A stretch of DNA of 64,000 bases, from NCBI GenBank assembly GCA_003255025.1, contig QANY01002235.1:960260-1024259 (forward strand), written 5' to 3'. Position numbers and translations under genes: made by a program. This DNA comes from Datisca glomerata. Taxonomy: Eukaryota; Streptophyta; Magnoliopsida; Cucurbitales; Datiscaceae. Below the pieces are notes generated by a model, which was not told the origin of the DNA, did not search any database, and saw nothing but the letters and a program-made list of their open reading frames with translations. Shown one piece after another: positions 33,926-45,735 of the stretch; the stretch's first letter is position 1, and each line of letters starts with the position of its first letter.

Positions 33926-36900
33926 GGCTATATATGCTTAAATCGATTGAACATGCGTTCATAATTTTGAATTTTTTAAAATAGCAAATTCTAAAAGTAA
34001 CAAACAAAAGAGTTTCTCATAATGATGATGGCATGTATCTATTGCATCTTAGGTTGTGACATATTAATCTCGATAGATTAAATAGGTTAACAAAGCATGG
34101 TGCTTTGAGAGAACTAAAAGTAGGACTTTTCATGTTTGTGAATCTTATCTAGAAGGAAATATTACCAAGTCCCCTTTCACAGGAAAGGGCCAAAGAGCCA
34201 AGAAACCACTTGAGCTAGTACATAATGATGTTTGTGGACCGATCAATGTACAAGCTAGAAGTGGAGGTATGAGTATTTTGTCACTTTTATTGACGATTAC
34301 TCTATATATGATTATACTTACCTAATGGATAGAAAGTCTGAAACTTTTGAAAAGTTTAAAGACTTCAAAGGTGAAGATGACAAGTAATTAGGTAAATCAT
34401 TGAAAACACTTCGATCAAATTGTGGTGGTGAATACTTGGATTTAGAATTCAAGGCACCATGCATTTTATCCCAACTCTAGTATTGCATTTTATCCCAACT
34501 CATAGCACCTGGAACGTCACAACAAAATGGTACTTCAGAAAGAAGAAATCAAACCCTATTGGATATGGTTAGGTCTATGCTAAGCTACTCATCACTATCA
34601 CTCACATTTTGGGAATATGCACTTCAAACGAAAACTTATATTTTGAATATAGTGTCTTCTAAGTCTGTAAGAAAGACACTTTTAGAGTTATGGAATGGCT
34701 CTAAACCCAGTTTGCATCATTTTCGTATATAGGGGAGAATCAACCAACCGACAAACCGTAGCCCAGGTGACTCACAGCCTCCCTCTCGCCCAAATTCAAT
34801 GGGATACTGCCTCAGTAAGAAGTTCGTGAGGTGCCGTTGCAGGCATTTACCAAACCAGTTGCAATTAAGTCATTCGAACCTACTTTCAGGAAATCATCAG
34901 CAATGGATGAGTCGGCAACATGCAAGTTCAAGCTCAAGGGGATCATTCATCTTTCAAGTGGGATATGGATGGAATCGAGAGGGATGTGTCCAGCTCACAT
35001 TATTTGACCCAAGACTGAAATGTTAGACTCAAGGTCTGCAGTGTGTATATTTGTTGGCTATACTTCAGAGACTAGAGGTGGGTACTTTTATAGTCACAAG
35101 GATAAAAAGGTGTTTGTATCGACAAATGCCACATTCCTTGAACACGACTATATGAAAAACTATAAACCTTGAAGCAAATTAGTTCTCAAAGAATTAGCGT
35201 ATGATGAGATCAGAGCACCTTCATCATCAACCAATAAATGACAAACCACAGAAATCGATGTTCATGTTTAGGAAACCTTGGTGCAACGTCATAATGGGAG
35301 GGTTGTAAGACAACCTATTTACTATGAAATAGAGGAACATGTCCTAGTATCTGACACTGATAAGGATGATTCATTAACCTTTAAAGATGTAATGGATGAA
35401 CCTGAAAAGGAGAAATGGCAAGATGCCATGAACCAGGAAATGAAATTGATGTATTCCAATTCCGTATGTGAACTTGTAGATCCACCTAAAGATGTCAGGA
35501 TCAATGGATATAAATGGATCTTCAAGAAGAAAAGAGGTGCAGATGGGAAATTAGAGACTTTCAAGACACGGTTGGTAGCCAAAGGCTATACACAAAGGGA
35601 AAGAGTCGATTATGAAGAGACATTCTCTCTCGTTGCCATGTTAAAATCCATTCCCATCCTTTTATCCAAAGTCGCCAGTTTAGACTGTGAAATATGGAAA
35701 ATGGATGCCAATACATCTTTTCTGAATGGCTCACTTGAAGAAAGCATCTATGATGCACTATAAGGGTTCGTGAAAAATGGGCAAGATTAGAAAGTATGGA
35801 AGTTGTTTAAATCCATCTATGGATTGAAGCAAACATCTAAATCTTGGACTCTTAACTTTGATGAAATTATTAAATCGTATGGCTTCGAATAAAATGTTGA
35901 TGAAGCTCGTTTTTATAAATCAAAGATAAGATAGTGATTTTCTTAGTTCTTTATGTAGATGATATTCTACTCATCAGGACTGATGTACAAACTTTGTCGA
36001 AAGTAAAGAAGTGGTTAGCTGAGAAATTCCAAATCAAAGATTTGGGAGAGGCGAGCTATGTTCTAGGAATCCGAATCCTAAGGGATAGAAAGAACAAGCT
36101 TTTGGCAATTTCTTAGGCATATTATATTGATAAGGTGCTAAAGAGATTTCTCAGAAAATTTCAAGATCAACCACCGACCAGACATGGAATTATCCTTTCC
36201 AAGGAGTAGTGTCTTAAAACACCTAAGGAAGAAGAGGATATGAGAAAGGTTCATTATGCTTCAGCTGTTGGTAGTCTCATGTATGTAATATTATGTACGA
36301 GACCAAACATCTATTATGTAGTAGAAATTATCAGTCGTTATCAATCAAATCCTGGTTTAGAATATTGGATTGCAGTAAATCACATCCTCATGTTTTTTCT
36401 GAGAACTAGAAATTATATGTTTGTTTATTTAGGTGGAGACCTGAATCCCACTAGATATACTAATTTTGATTTCTAATCAGATAAGAATAGTCAAAAGTCA
36501 ACGTCTGGATCAATATTCACCCTAGATGGAGGAGTTGTAGTCTTGAGAAGTATTAAACAATCTAATATTACAGATTTCACTATGGAAGCCGAATATATAG
36601 CGGCTTGTGATGCTGCAAAAGAAGCGGTATGACTCAGAAAGTTATATATTCATATAGAAATAGTTTCAGTACTGACAAGTCACTGATCATATACTCTAAC
36701 AACAGTAGGGAGGTAGCTAATTCTACAGAACCAATGAGTCATAAGAGGGGCAAGCACATTAAAAGGAAATATCATCATGTGAGAGAGCTCGTGATCGAAG
36801 GGATATGACTGTTATAAAGATAGCGTCAGATCACAACATGGTTGATTCTTTTACCAAGACACTTCCTGCGAAATCATTTGAGGGTCATGTGCGCAATACG

Positions 36901-36926
36901 AGATTGAGAGAGATGCCACATTTTCT
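33926..36926 (+). pseudogene. Copia C integrase-RT-RNase H pseudogene
   Basis: GAG-pre-integrase and integrase come first (FIDDYS near 34,290; SNCGGEYLDLEF near 34,420, with Asn at the second catalytic Asp). A small local duplication sits at 34,462-34,501 (TTGCATTTTATCCCAACTC twice). A foreign insert of about 250 bp interrupts the integrase C-terminal region. Reverse transcriptase is open at 35,278-35,763 (INGYKWIFKKKRGADGK, KTRLVAKGYTQRERVDYEE, KMDANTSFLNGSLEE), then has stops. YGLKQ is near 35,823 and the active-site YVDD at 35,958-35,969. RNase H follows (MRKVHYASAVGSLMYV; SIKQSNITDFTMEAEYIAAC), degraded near its end. This copy shows what the inverted and deleted parts of B and A once were. 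Confidence 0.9.
34734..34985 (+). other. Foreign filler insert in Copia C integrase
   Basis: Aligned to Copia A, the sequence jumps from TTTTCGTATATAGGGG (A: CTGTATATGGGG) to TGTCCAGCTCACATT (A: TGTCCAGTTCACGTT). About 250 bp with no counterpart lie between. The insert has higher GC than its surroundings and no target duplication or terminal repeat. One frame is open for about 59 codons (REVPLQAFTKPVAIKSFEPT, then MDESATCKFKLKGII); I do not recognise it. It looks like captured DNA used in break repair. Confidence 0.7.
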
Positions 36927-36928
36927 TT

Positions 36929-36944
36929 AGGACAAGTTGGAGAT
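36929..36944 (+). promoter_or_regulatory. Copia C polypurine tract
   Basis: AGGACAAGTTGGAGAT directly precedes the TGTTGG of the 3' LTR and matches the Copia B tract. Confidence 0.8.
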
Positions 36945-38827
36945 TGTTGGATATAGTGTCCTCAAAGCATGTGTTTAGACATTTTTAATATGAAATTAAT
37001 GAAATTACATTTTTATTATAATTGTTCTTTTGAATTACTGTTGAATAATTTATATATAAATATCTGAAAATTTGATATTCATTAATGAGACTATGGATCA
37101 GCCAGGTTTGATTCACTCGTTAAGGTTTGTTTATAAAATATGTTAATGACTTTTGTTTTAGAGATTTACTGACATGGATGACTGGGAACATGACCTTACA
37201 AGATTTAGAATCCATGCTTTCCTAACAGATAATATATTGGTTCATTTAAGTGTTAATTCAAGAACTGAATGGTTATTGAGCTCAAATTTATAATACGATT
37301 ATAAATTGACCATTCACTAGTGAATTAATGGTACTTAAAGATCAAGAGATAATTAGAAGAGTAAAATGGTATTTTTGACTAGTTCTCATTTACGAACCAA
37401 TAATTATAGAACAGAATTACATGAAATAATTATACCAATGGTCTAAACGGGAATACTCTGTAAATACATTATGTAATTTTTAAGAGTGCAATTCCATATT
37501 TATAATTGAGTAATAATGAAATTAATAAATAAGATTATTTAATTAAAGAGTTTAATTAATAATCTAGTTTATTGAAGCTTAGGATTATGAGTTCATGATC
37601 CCCAAGTCACCTATGTACTACACAGTTTAAGGTGTGAATATATCAGAACATGAGAAACGGATTGGCTTGCAAAAAGAATTATATTTGTAGGGCAAGTATA
37701 TAATTATGAGATAAGTATATATGATTAATTAATTAAAAATTAATTAATTGAGTTATTTAATGTAATTTTCAAAAATTATCATTAAATAATAATATCGATT
37801 AATTTTTGTTAATCAATAAGTGGGATAAAATATCTAATTTATGAAATTAGATAAGGTTTAATTATTATGAGATAATAATTCAAATTTTGAATCAACTAGA
37901 TATGTTGTTTGAACTAACAGATAAGCTAGTTGATAGGGATGATCAAATAAGTTAATTTTTTATTTAACTAATATCTAGATATTTATCTGGTTAAAATAAA
38001 TAATACATTTACAGAAATTATCACGTGACATGTTGGACTGCCACATATCAATCACTTATTTTGAATCAGAAATTGACATAAACTATTGTAGTACCACGTG
38101 GCACTACATTAGGACGTGGCTAACTGTACTGCCTCATGGCACTACAGCGGTGCCGTGAAACCACAGTATCGTGAGGCATTGTGACTCCTCATAGCACACT
38201 ATAGTTTTGTACAATTGCAGTGAGTCTCACTTTAATCACACATTTATAATTAATTTATTATTTTATGTAAATCCCTAAAAATCTTATAAGCCATTATCTA
38301 TAAAATATACTAATATTATTCTATTGGTTTCAATGCACTAACAACACAGTTGCAATCAGGAGTGAAACTCTCTGAGACTAAAAGCTAATCAAAAAACTCT
38401 GTCAAGAACTTTTAATTATTTTTCGATCAGAGTTTTGTCTCACAAATTAATCATGCTAAAAAATCTTTAGATCTCATGTGCTAAGTACATCTAGAGACAG
38501 AAAAGTGTTCTTGATATATTTTACGTGCTCACACACGTTCTAGTGTGTTTGAAGATTGGCTTGGAAAATCTCTGTATGGATCCTGAAGTCTATCGTTTGC
38601 GGTATAGTAAGATCGTTGTATCGCAAGACCCTTGATTGTACTATAAAAGGTATATTTTATATCCATGTATGTCTTTGATTTAATATACAAATATATAATG
38701 GATTTGATCTGAAATAGTTATTTTTCAATTAAAAAATTTCATCTTTGGGATCTGCGACGATACGATCGTTTATCGTTTTATAATTTTTTTTAACACACCG
38801 CCACGCCTTTCGCCGTAAATTCCAACA
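36945..38827 (+). repeat. Copia C 3' LTR
   Basis: The 1,883-bp LTR runs from TGTTGGATATAGTGTC to AATTCCAACA. It is about 300 bp shorter than the Copia A and B LTRs, partly by loss near 37,090, where the text jumps past the block that in A precedes the region of 11,840. It carries a degenerate palindrome at 38,082-38,113 centred on CCACGTGG. Confidence 0.88.
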
Positions 38828-39670
38828 TCAATCTCATTACTTTCAACCATAGTTGTTGTGGCTGTAGGTCTCTCTAGAGAACCCTTCTTAAACTCTTGTA
38901 AGTCTGTATCATCTCCCTACATCGATATTGAAAGTGTCCATCTCCACGACATTAATAACACTCAACATTACTTAAATCTCTTGGTCTTGAAGTAGATCTT
39001 GATGTCTCTTTGAAATGATCTCGTGACATACTCTTTCATCAACTCGAATAAGTTCTCACTATTAATGCATTAGTTTCAGTCTTAACCATTGGCTGCTTGA
39101 AATTTTTGGTCTTTAACAACACTACAGTTACTTCTTCCACCTTGAGAGTCTCTTTTCCAACCAGTAGCATCGTCACTATGTTATCATATAAGGGTGGAAT
39201 CGAAGTCAATAACAACAATGCTTGCTCTTCTTCATCAATCTTAGCATCAGTACTAGCCAGTTGTGTAGTCAATATATTAAAATTACTCAAATGATATCTG
39301 ATTTCAGTACCTTCATGCATATATTGTTGATATAATTCTTTTTACAAAGATAACTGGTCTGAGAGCGACTTTTACATTTATATCATCTCTATTTTTTTTT
39401 CACAAAGCTTCCGGTGATGTTTCATTCAACACACTATACTTTATTTTCGATGCTAGACATAATCTAATGGTACACACGGCTTCCATCTCAAGTTTTCTCC
39501 AACCATCATTCAACATACTAGTAGGTTTCTTTGATTTATCCATTAATGCTCTGTATAATCCTTATTGAACAAGAATATCTTCAACTATACTCTGCCATAG
39601 ACTGAAATTATTCTTCCCATTAAATAGCTCCACCTCAAACTTGTACTTCCCATATTTTGCATTTCACCAA
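38828..39670 (-). pseudogene. Copia D gag pseudogene (Tnt1-like type)
   Basis: This is a different copia lineage from A-C. On the minus strand the N-terminal gag reads KYGKYKFEVELFNGKNNFSL (about 39,660-39,600), then DKSKKPTSMLNDGWRKLEME. The open stretch 39,320-39,039 (HEGTEIRYHLSNFNILTTQL, DEEEQALLLLTSIPPLYD) is the UBN2-type gag domain. A CCHC zinc knuckle is at 38,963-38,922 (CY*CRGDGHFQYRC, with one in-frame stop). Just beyond, Copia C has inserted and the rest of the polyprotein is absent. It would have coated the RNA; it is now dead. Confidence 0.85.
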
Positions 39671-40070
39671 GCCTTAAATCTGACCAAATTCAACTATCCA
39701 AACCAAAGTCTCAGCCAATCACCGTAAAAAATAACACAAAACAAAACGTAACATTCCAAACCAATGGACGAAGAAATAAGCGCACTAAACTATCTTCTCC
39801 AACTAATTTTACGAACATGTAATCAACTCAACTATCTATGCTGTATTCTTTTTTTCAATAATCCAAAAAACTTTCAAATAAGATAACTCAAAAACATTGA
39901 AAAAAAAAGAAGTAAATCGACAGAACTAGCCAACTATGAATTCGCAAAGCAATGGACCCTTTCTTCGCCAAAGAAAAAATCAATCGTAAATCGAGTAGAT
40001 CTTCAACATGCAACGACTTGACTCAGTAACTTTAGATGTTGTCACAAATGTTTTCTCTGATACCAATTGC
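39671..40070 (-). other. Copia D untranslated leader with primer-binding site
   Basis: AT-rich leader between gag and the 5' LTR. At 40,065-40,054 the minus strand reads TGGTATCAGAGA, a good initiator-Met tRNA primer-binding site, five bases from the LTR. Confidence 0.75.
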
Positions 40071-40380
40071 TGAAATGAGAGACAATAGAAAATGAATTAT
40101 GAAACCTAATACAATCAAGGTTTTAACATGGATCGGCCAAATTGCCTCCATCAAACAGATCCACCATCAAAAAAATGAATTACCCACTCCAACAATCTCA
40201 ATCTCACTCTCACAAACTCAAAACCCTAATACAACCAATATTGTCTCACACTTTTCTATCTCTCAAAAACCCTAAGGCTAAGATTGTATTTATAGCCACA
40301 CTCAAATAATAATGGGTTTCCTAAACAAAGAAATTATAAAACTAACAATCCTCATTGCCTGGGTAGGTTGAGGTTCCACA
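40071..40380 (-). repeat. Copia D 5' LTR
   Basis: The short LTR of 310 bp reads TGTGGAACCTCAACC...TCTCATTTCA on the minus strand, with TG...CA ends. A TATA box, TATAAATA, lies on the minus strand at 40,294-40,287. The matching 3' LTR is not in the window, presumably deleted together with the left part of this element. Confidence 0.75.
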
Positions 40381-40645
40381 ACAATATTAGAGTATGTTTT
40401 ATTTATGTATTAGATTTAAATGTTGTATACAATAATCATTATATATACATATAAAAGTAGAAAACTAAGTTGCACATTTTGGTGCAGGACATCAATATAC
40501 TATTACCTATAAAATTTAATAAACTAATGATATAAAAATGATTTTTTTAATTAATATCTTGCTATTTATTGATGAAATAATTATACATTTCAGTCAAAGT
40601 GAAAAAATATTTAAAAACATATTCCCGAACATTAATTTACACAAG
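40381..40645. other. AT-rich spacer, no gene seen
   Basis: This is sequence between Copia D and Gypsy 2 with no coding signal. Confidence 0.5.
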
Positions 40646-40650
40646 GTATA

Positions 40651-41078
40651 TGAACAGGTAAAAATCATCTGAGAAGCCACGTAAGCAAGCATGACGAATT
40701 AGATGAGGGAAGAATGGATTGCCTCCGTGGCCGAATGGGAAAAATCCACATGAACCATTGATCCCTTTGTATCCCATCTAACGATTCAGATTTGATTAGT
40801 TGTTAATAAAGATAAACTAGGCTCGATTAGTTACTAGATTAGATAAATTAAGTCTGATGTGATAAGCCTAATCTAGGAGGAATATTCTGTTTATTCCTCA
40901 GGTTAAAAGGGATTTAGCTGAATGTTGTAACCGATCAAGAGCCTATAAATAGAGGCCAACTAAATCAATTCATTCAGTACAAACTCAAGCAATTATATAC
41001 TTGTTCTTGAGAATTCTCTCTCTCTCTCTCTCTCTCTCTTATTATTCTTATTTTTTTAGTGCGAGAAATTTTTCCCTT
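40651..41078 (+). repeat. Gypsy 2 5' LTR
   Basis: It begins TGAACAGGTAAAAATC; a TATA box TATAAATA lies at 40,944-40,951. A (CT)n run covers 41,015-41,039, longer than in the 3' LTR. The end does not show the usual CA; I placed it from the comparison with the 3' LTR and the GTATA duplication, so it is uncertain by a few bases. It is followed by ATTTTGGTGCTTTCATTGAG, a junction sequence common before gag in plant Tat-type elements and presumably the primer-binding region. Confidence 0.82.
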
Positions 41079-41136
41079 ATATTTTGGTGCTTTCATTGAG
41101 AGTCTGACAGTTTTTTTCTTAAAAAGATAACCAAAG

Positions 41137-42505
41137 ATGCCTCGCACTAGGTCACATGCTACATGTGAAATGGGAAATGACCTCAGTCCCGCTATCAATC
41201 CCCCGAATCAACCCACACAGCTGACATGAGTGCATGACATGATTCAGACCATTTTAAACAGGATGCAAGGAATGGAGAGCTGTAATAGTGAAGCACTACG
41301 GAACACATGACAGACTGTGCAGTGAATATTGCCACATTGCAACGGGAAATTGCAGAAATAATAGCGGAGCCAGTCAGAATACTGTGGGACGAGAACTTGA
41401 AGCAGAAAACCAGAACCAAGAGTAAAGGGAACAGACACGGCAGCAACCAAAACTGGTTGCCAGCCACAACGTGCGTCACGAGAATTCTGTAGCCACTTCG
41501 CGAAACAAAGGGAAAGAAATCACAGACTGAGTAGTGGAAAGGATGTTGGAGCAGAAGATGCTCGAGATGAGGAATCTAGGAGTGGGAGGAGTGGCAGATC
41601 TGGAAACTTTAACTCGCTCTCCACTATGCCCAGAAATATTGCCAATGGAAGTCAGATCATGTTGACCAGGATATGTCGAATGTTTCCAACTAGTCTAGAC
41701 GGGAATGCGTTAAAGTGGTATCACTCTTTACCCCCTTGCTCAATTGATAATTTTTCTAAAATGTCTTCTATTTTTCTGGAGCAGTACTTCACCTACCAGA
41801 TGATGATGGAAGATTCAGAACATCTCATGACAGTTATAATTAAGAAAGGAGAATCATTGCGGGAGTATACATATCGCTTCAAAGATGAAATGACCAAGGT
41901 GGAAAGTTATAATGATCGTGTGGCTAGATTCACATTCAGGCATGGTCTAGATCTCAACTCTCAGTTGTTCGAAGATTTGTCCAAAAATAAGCCCCTCACC
42001 ATGGCAGAAACCTTCTTCCAAGCACAGACGTACATAGCCTTAGATTAAGAAAAGAAGAGCATTCAAAAATTGATTGAGCAACAGAATCATGTGCAACACA
42101 AAGATGATAATGACGCGAGAACGGGAAAGCGTAGAGCCGAACGTTCTGAAAAGAAGACATAAGAGAAACAGGGTGACTACGAGAAAAGGCCAAGACTAGC
42201 TGGAGGAATTCACCCTAGGGACAAAATCAATACCCCATTGACTATCCCAGCAAATTCTTGAAGTCATCAAGGATGAACCTTGGTTGACACGGCCTCATCC
42301 CATTATAAATGAGCTAAATCCAAGAGATAAAGATAAATATTATCACTTTCATCGGAGTGCTGGTCATGAAACTCGGGATTGCTACCGACTAAAAGACTAC
42401 GTTGAGAGGCTCGTTCAAGAGGGACATTCGAAGGAATATGTTCTAAGATGGGACAAACCAAGGAGGGATGAAAACCAATCGCGCCCTAGGGAAAAGTGCC
42501 ATTGA
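41137..42505 (+). pseudogene. Gypsy 2 gag pseudogene
   Basis: It starts at ATG 41,137 (MPRTRSHATCEMGNDLSPA), shortly after the LTR. The N-terminal third is broken by stops. The conserved gag core is open at 41,626-42,045 (NALKWYHSLPPCSIDNF, FLEQYFTYQMMMED, YRFKDEMTKVESYNDRV). A Lys/Arg-rich segment follows. At 42,284-42,502 a knuckle-like HFHRSAGHETRDCYRLKDY stretch matches the Tat-type zinc motif preceding the protease. It would package the element RNA. Confidence 0.88.
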
Positions 42506-43290
42506 GAATGGTGGACACCATCCTCGCCATGACGGAGTTAGAAGGAACAACCAGGAAGGAAAGAAAAATCTAATGCAAAAAGCCCACTCTCGAAGTAAAT
42601 AATGATCGAGAGGAAGCAATTGGAAGCATGCTGATTATTTTTTATGAGGAAAGCAACAAACATGATGGGCACAATGACGCTCTTGTAATCACCATTCAGA
42701 TTGAATATTGTTTGCTACGGAGGGTACTAATTGATGATGGAAGTGTTGTGACATACTTCACCGTCAACACTTGAGAAGATGGTGATTGACGCCCAGAAGT
42801 TGCGCAACCCAAAATAGCCGCTCATAGGGTTCAATGTGACAATAACGTATTCTGAAGGGATTTGCTCACTCACGGTGTGAGCAGACCCATTCAACCACAA
42901 CACTAATTCTGCGGTCATTGACGCATGGTCACCATACAATGCAATCCTGGAAAGAACGTGGACTCAGAAGATGAGAGTTGTTCCGTCAAAACCTACTACC
43001 AGACTTTGAAGTATCCGTCCTAGATGGGGTACAGACCATTATGGGGGATCAAGCATCAGCCAGATGCTACACAGTATCAGCACTTGATTCAATAAAGAAA
43101 AAAGATCTTATTCTTGAGAGCAGGGAAGAAAAAGCTAAGCAATGAAAATTAGATATGGATGAACCAAGCGAGAGCAACCCAATGTATAAAGCCAGAAGCA
43201 AGACTGAACTTATAGACCTATGAAAAGGAAAAGTAACCACAGTAGGAGCGGGACTGTTTGAAGCGCAGCACTCGTCTGAACGGAAGGAGG
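42506..43290 (+). pseudogene. Gypsy 2 protease and pre-RT linker pseudogene
   Basis: The retropepsin active site reads RRVLIDDGSVVTYF near 42,720, the same DDGS form as in Gypsy 1. Decayed sequence follows, with a short tract near 42,930-42,960 corresponding to YNAILGR (YNAILER). Around 43,080-43,300 the linker that normally leads into reverse transcriptase is seen. Numerous frameshifts are present. Confidence 0.8.
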
Positions 43291-44100
43291 GTGTCAAAAA
43301 TCTATCTACTTTGTAAGCAAAAGCTTTACAATCACAGAAGCTAGATACGGGAAAATGGAGAAGCTGGTACTCGCTTTGGTGGTTGCTGCAAGGAAGCTTA
43401 GACATTATTTTCAGGGAAACACCATAAATGTGGTGACGAAGTTTCCAATAAGGAGTCTACTGCACTCACCTGAGATAACTGGAAGACTTGTGAAGTGGGC
43501 AGTAGAGCTTAGGGCATATGACATCCAGTATGCTCCCCGCACTGCCATAAAACTCAAGTCTTGGCAGACTTCATTGTAGAATTTACTTATGAGGACAAAG
43601 AACATGATTCAATGATGGTGGAAAAAAGGAGAATACGTATGGACTCTATTCATGGACAGGGCGTCAAATCATCATGGAGCCGCAATGGGAGTGGTAGTTC
43701 AGACTCCACACAGAGAAACTTTTGAACAGGCTTTTCATTCTATATCTTTGGCGTCCAACAATGAAGCAGAGTATAAAGCATTGTTAACTGGACTGCGCTT
43801 CATGACTGAATTCAATGTAGCGAGAGTAAAAATATTTTGCGATCCAATGTTCGTTGCTAACCAAATCATTGGAAAATACAATGTAAAGGATAAACGAATG
43901 GTAGAATACTTATAGAGTGCCAAGGAAATGTTGCAGCTATTCAAAGACCATGAGATTATGCAAATACCCAGAGCAGAAAATTCAAGGACAGATGCATTGG
44001 CCAGCTTTGGGTCGTCAGCCCAAATTCTGTTTAGAAGAACAGAACTGTAGAGTATTTGAGTGAACCAAGTGCAAAGACGTTTGTTCAAGCGGAAGTCATA
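43291..44100 (+). pseudogene. Gypsy 2 RNase H pseudogene (reverse transcriptase core absent)
   Basis: The sequence opens with IYFVSK-like residues and RYGKMEKLVLALVVAARKLR at 43,340-43,400. It continues with HYFQGNTINVVTKFPIRSLL and GRLVKWAVELRAYDIQY, the usual end of gypsy RT/RNase H. A second RNase H-like segment (SNNEAEYKALLTGLRFMTEF, 43,752-43,811) is the extra archaeal-type RNase H typical of Tat-lineage elements. No FxxLP, YVDD or similar reverse transcriptase motifs are found upstream. Confidence 0.8.
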
Positions 44101-44175
44101 ATGTAAAATGATGCGAATGATTGGAGGAGAAATATAATGCAGTGACTACTCTATCAGGAACTCCCAGCCAATAGA

Positions 44176-45300
44176 ATGGAAGGTCGGAAGCTCCAACAAC
44201 GTAGTGCTAGTTACACCATGATTGATGGGGAGTTGTATAGAAGATCATTCTCGAGCCCATACATCAAATGTCTTTCCCCAATAGAAGCCCAATACAAAAT
44301 GACCAAAGTACACAAAAGAATCTGTGGAAATCATTCCAGCGGGAGGTCTCTAGCCAACCAGTTATTGAATGAATGATACTACTAGCCAAAAATGCAAGAG
44401 GAAGCGAAGTCCTTCGTGAAGAAGTGTGATAAGTGCCAACGATACTCTCTCATTCCAAAGATAGCTCCCGAGGTATTACAGATACTACTAAGCCCATCGT
44501 CGTTCATGTAGTGGGGAATTGAAGTAGTTGGGCCGCTGCCAATGGCTCTTATTCAAAAAGGATTCTTACTAGTGGCGACTGACTACTTTACAAAGTGGAT
44601 AGAAGCGGAAGCACGAGCAAGAGTGTGGGAAGAGGAGGTAATGCAGTTCTTGTGAAAAAATATTATGTGTAGGTACGGATCCCTAAAGTACTTGTCTCGG
44701 ACAATGGGCTTCAATTTATTGGAAGTCAGGTGAAAAGCTTTTGCGATGATCTCAGTATAAATAATAGACTTCCAACTTTGTACTACCCATAGAGAAACAA
44801 GGAAGCAGAAAGGTCCAATATAACGATACCGGAGAATCTGAAAAAGAGACTAGAAGCTGCTAAAGGGAAGTGGGTTGAAGAGTTACCATCAGTTCTTTGG
44901 GTGTACCACATAACACCGCAAGGACCAACTAGAGAAACGTCATTTGCTTTTACATTTAGGGCGAGAGGTGTCATACTAGTAGAAATTGGATGTCCCATTG
45001 TGAGATACAAAATGAATGAAGTTATAAATGCTGAACGGATGATTGAAAATATGAACTTTCTGGAGGAGAAAAGAGAAGCCACTCTGGTAAGGTTAACCAA
45101 TTACAATAAAAAGGAGGAGGTATTTTTAGAAAAGAGTCAGAGAACGGAAGTTCCAAAGGGGAGATCTTGTGCTGAAAAGGATTTTCCAGTCAAATGAAGG
45201 AAAAATTAGGGCTAAATTGGGAAGGACTCTTCATAGTCAAAGCAGCTGGAGGAAAACGAATCTTATTACCTAATGACGAATGAAGGAAGTGACTTGCCCA
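44176..45300 (+). pseudogene. Gypsy 2 integrase pseudogene
   Basis: The N-terminal zinc-binding part shows KVHKRICGNH and then KKCDKCQRYS (the CxxC half) near 44,430. The catalytic core has GIEVVGPLP and LVATDYFTKWIEAEARA (first Asp) near 44,580. The remaining acidic positions are in frameshifted sequence (about 44,690-44,830). The C-terminal part is partly open at 44,901-45,194. It would have joined element DNA to the host chromosome. Confidence 0.85.
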
Positions 45301-45376
45301 AACCTGGGAATGATTTACATTTATGCAAATATTATGTGTAATTATTTTTAAATAGTAAAAACATTTATACTAGTGA

Positions 45377-45407
45377 TTTTTTCCCGTTAAGGATTTTCAC
45401 GTAAAAA
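45377..45407 (+). other. Conserved post-integrase motif of Gypsy 2
   Basis: TTTTTTCCCGTTAAGGATTT then TCACGTAAAA lies just after the integrase region. It is the counterpart of the Gypsy 1 motif at 21,235-21,192. Confidence 0.5.
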
Positions 45408-45439
45408 TCTAGAGTTCATTATCTCTTTTTCAAAAAAAA

Positions 45440-45735
45440 ATGGTCCCCTGAGCTCACCAAGAGCTTATGTCCATGAAAGCTTTTGCTTTCGAAAGAAAAC
45501 GAAACGGACCCCTGAGTTCACCAAGAGCTTATGTCCATGAAAGCTTTTGCTTTCTAAAGAAAATGGAAACGGACTCCTGAGTTCACTAAGAGCTTATGTC
45601 CATGAAGGCTTTTGCTTTCTAAAGGAAATGAAAACGAGCTTTTGAGCTCAACAAATGCTCATGTCCATTAAAGCTTTTGTTTCTAAAGGAAACGAGCACA
45701 TGAGCTCACTGAGAGCTTAGCTCCATGAAGAATGG
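45440..45735. repeat. Tandem array of about 64 bp units between Gypsy 2 pol and aORF
   Basis: Four to five copies of a unit with GAGCTCACCAAGAGCTTATG, TCCATGAAAGCTTTTGCTTT and a purine-rich tail follow one another. GAGCTT words lie near 45,461, 45,525, 45,590 and 45,713, with a diverged copy near 45,654. The position is equivalent to the Gypsy 1 array, but the sequence is unrelated. Confidence 0.88.

Larger units (their letters stand above)
33926..38827 (+). mobile_element. Copia C: 5'-truncated long-LTR copia element
   Basis: The first bases (ATATATGCTTAAATCGATTG) correspond to the end of the protease/GAG-pre-integrase junction of Copia A near 16,725, so the 5' LTR, leader, gag and protease are absent. 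Integrase, reverse transcriptase, RNase H, polypurine tract and a full 3' LTR remain. The 3' end (CCAACA, 38,822-38,827) is inside Copia D gag sequence. The left end abuts Gypsy 1 gag, so a large deletion removed the 5' parts of both elements. Confidence 0.88.

Noticed and set aside
35322..35582. Minus-strand open frame opposite Copia C reverse transcriptase
   Set aside because: It is the antisense shadow of the strongly supported RT frame on the plus strand; a similar shadow occurs in Copia B.
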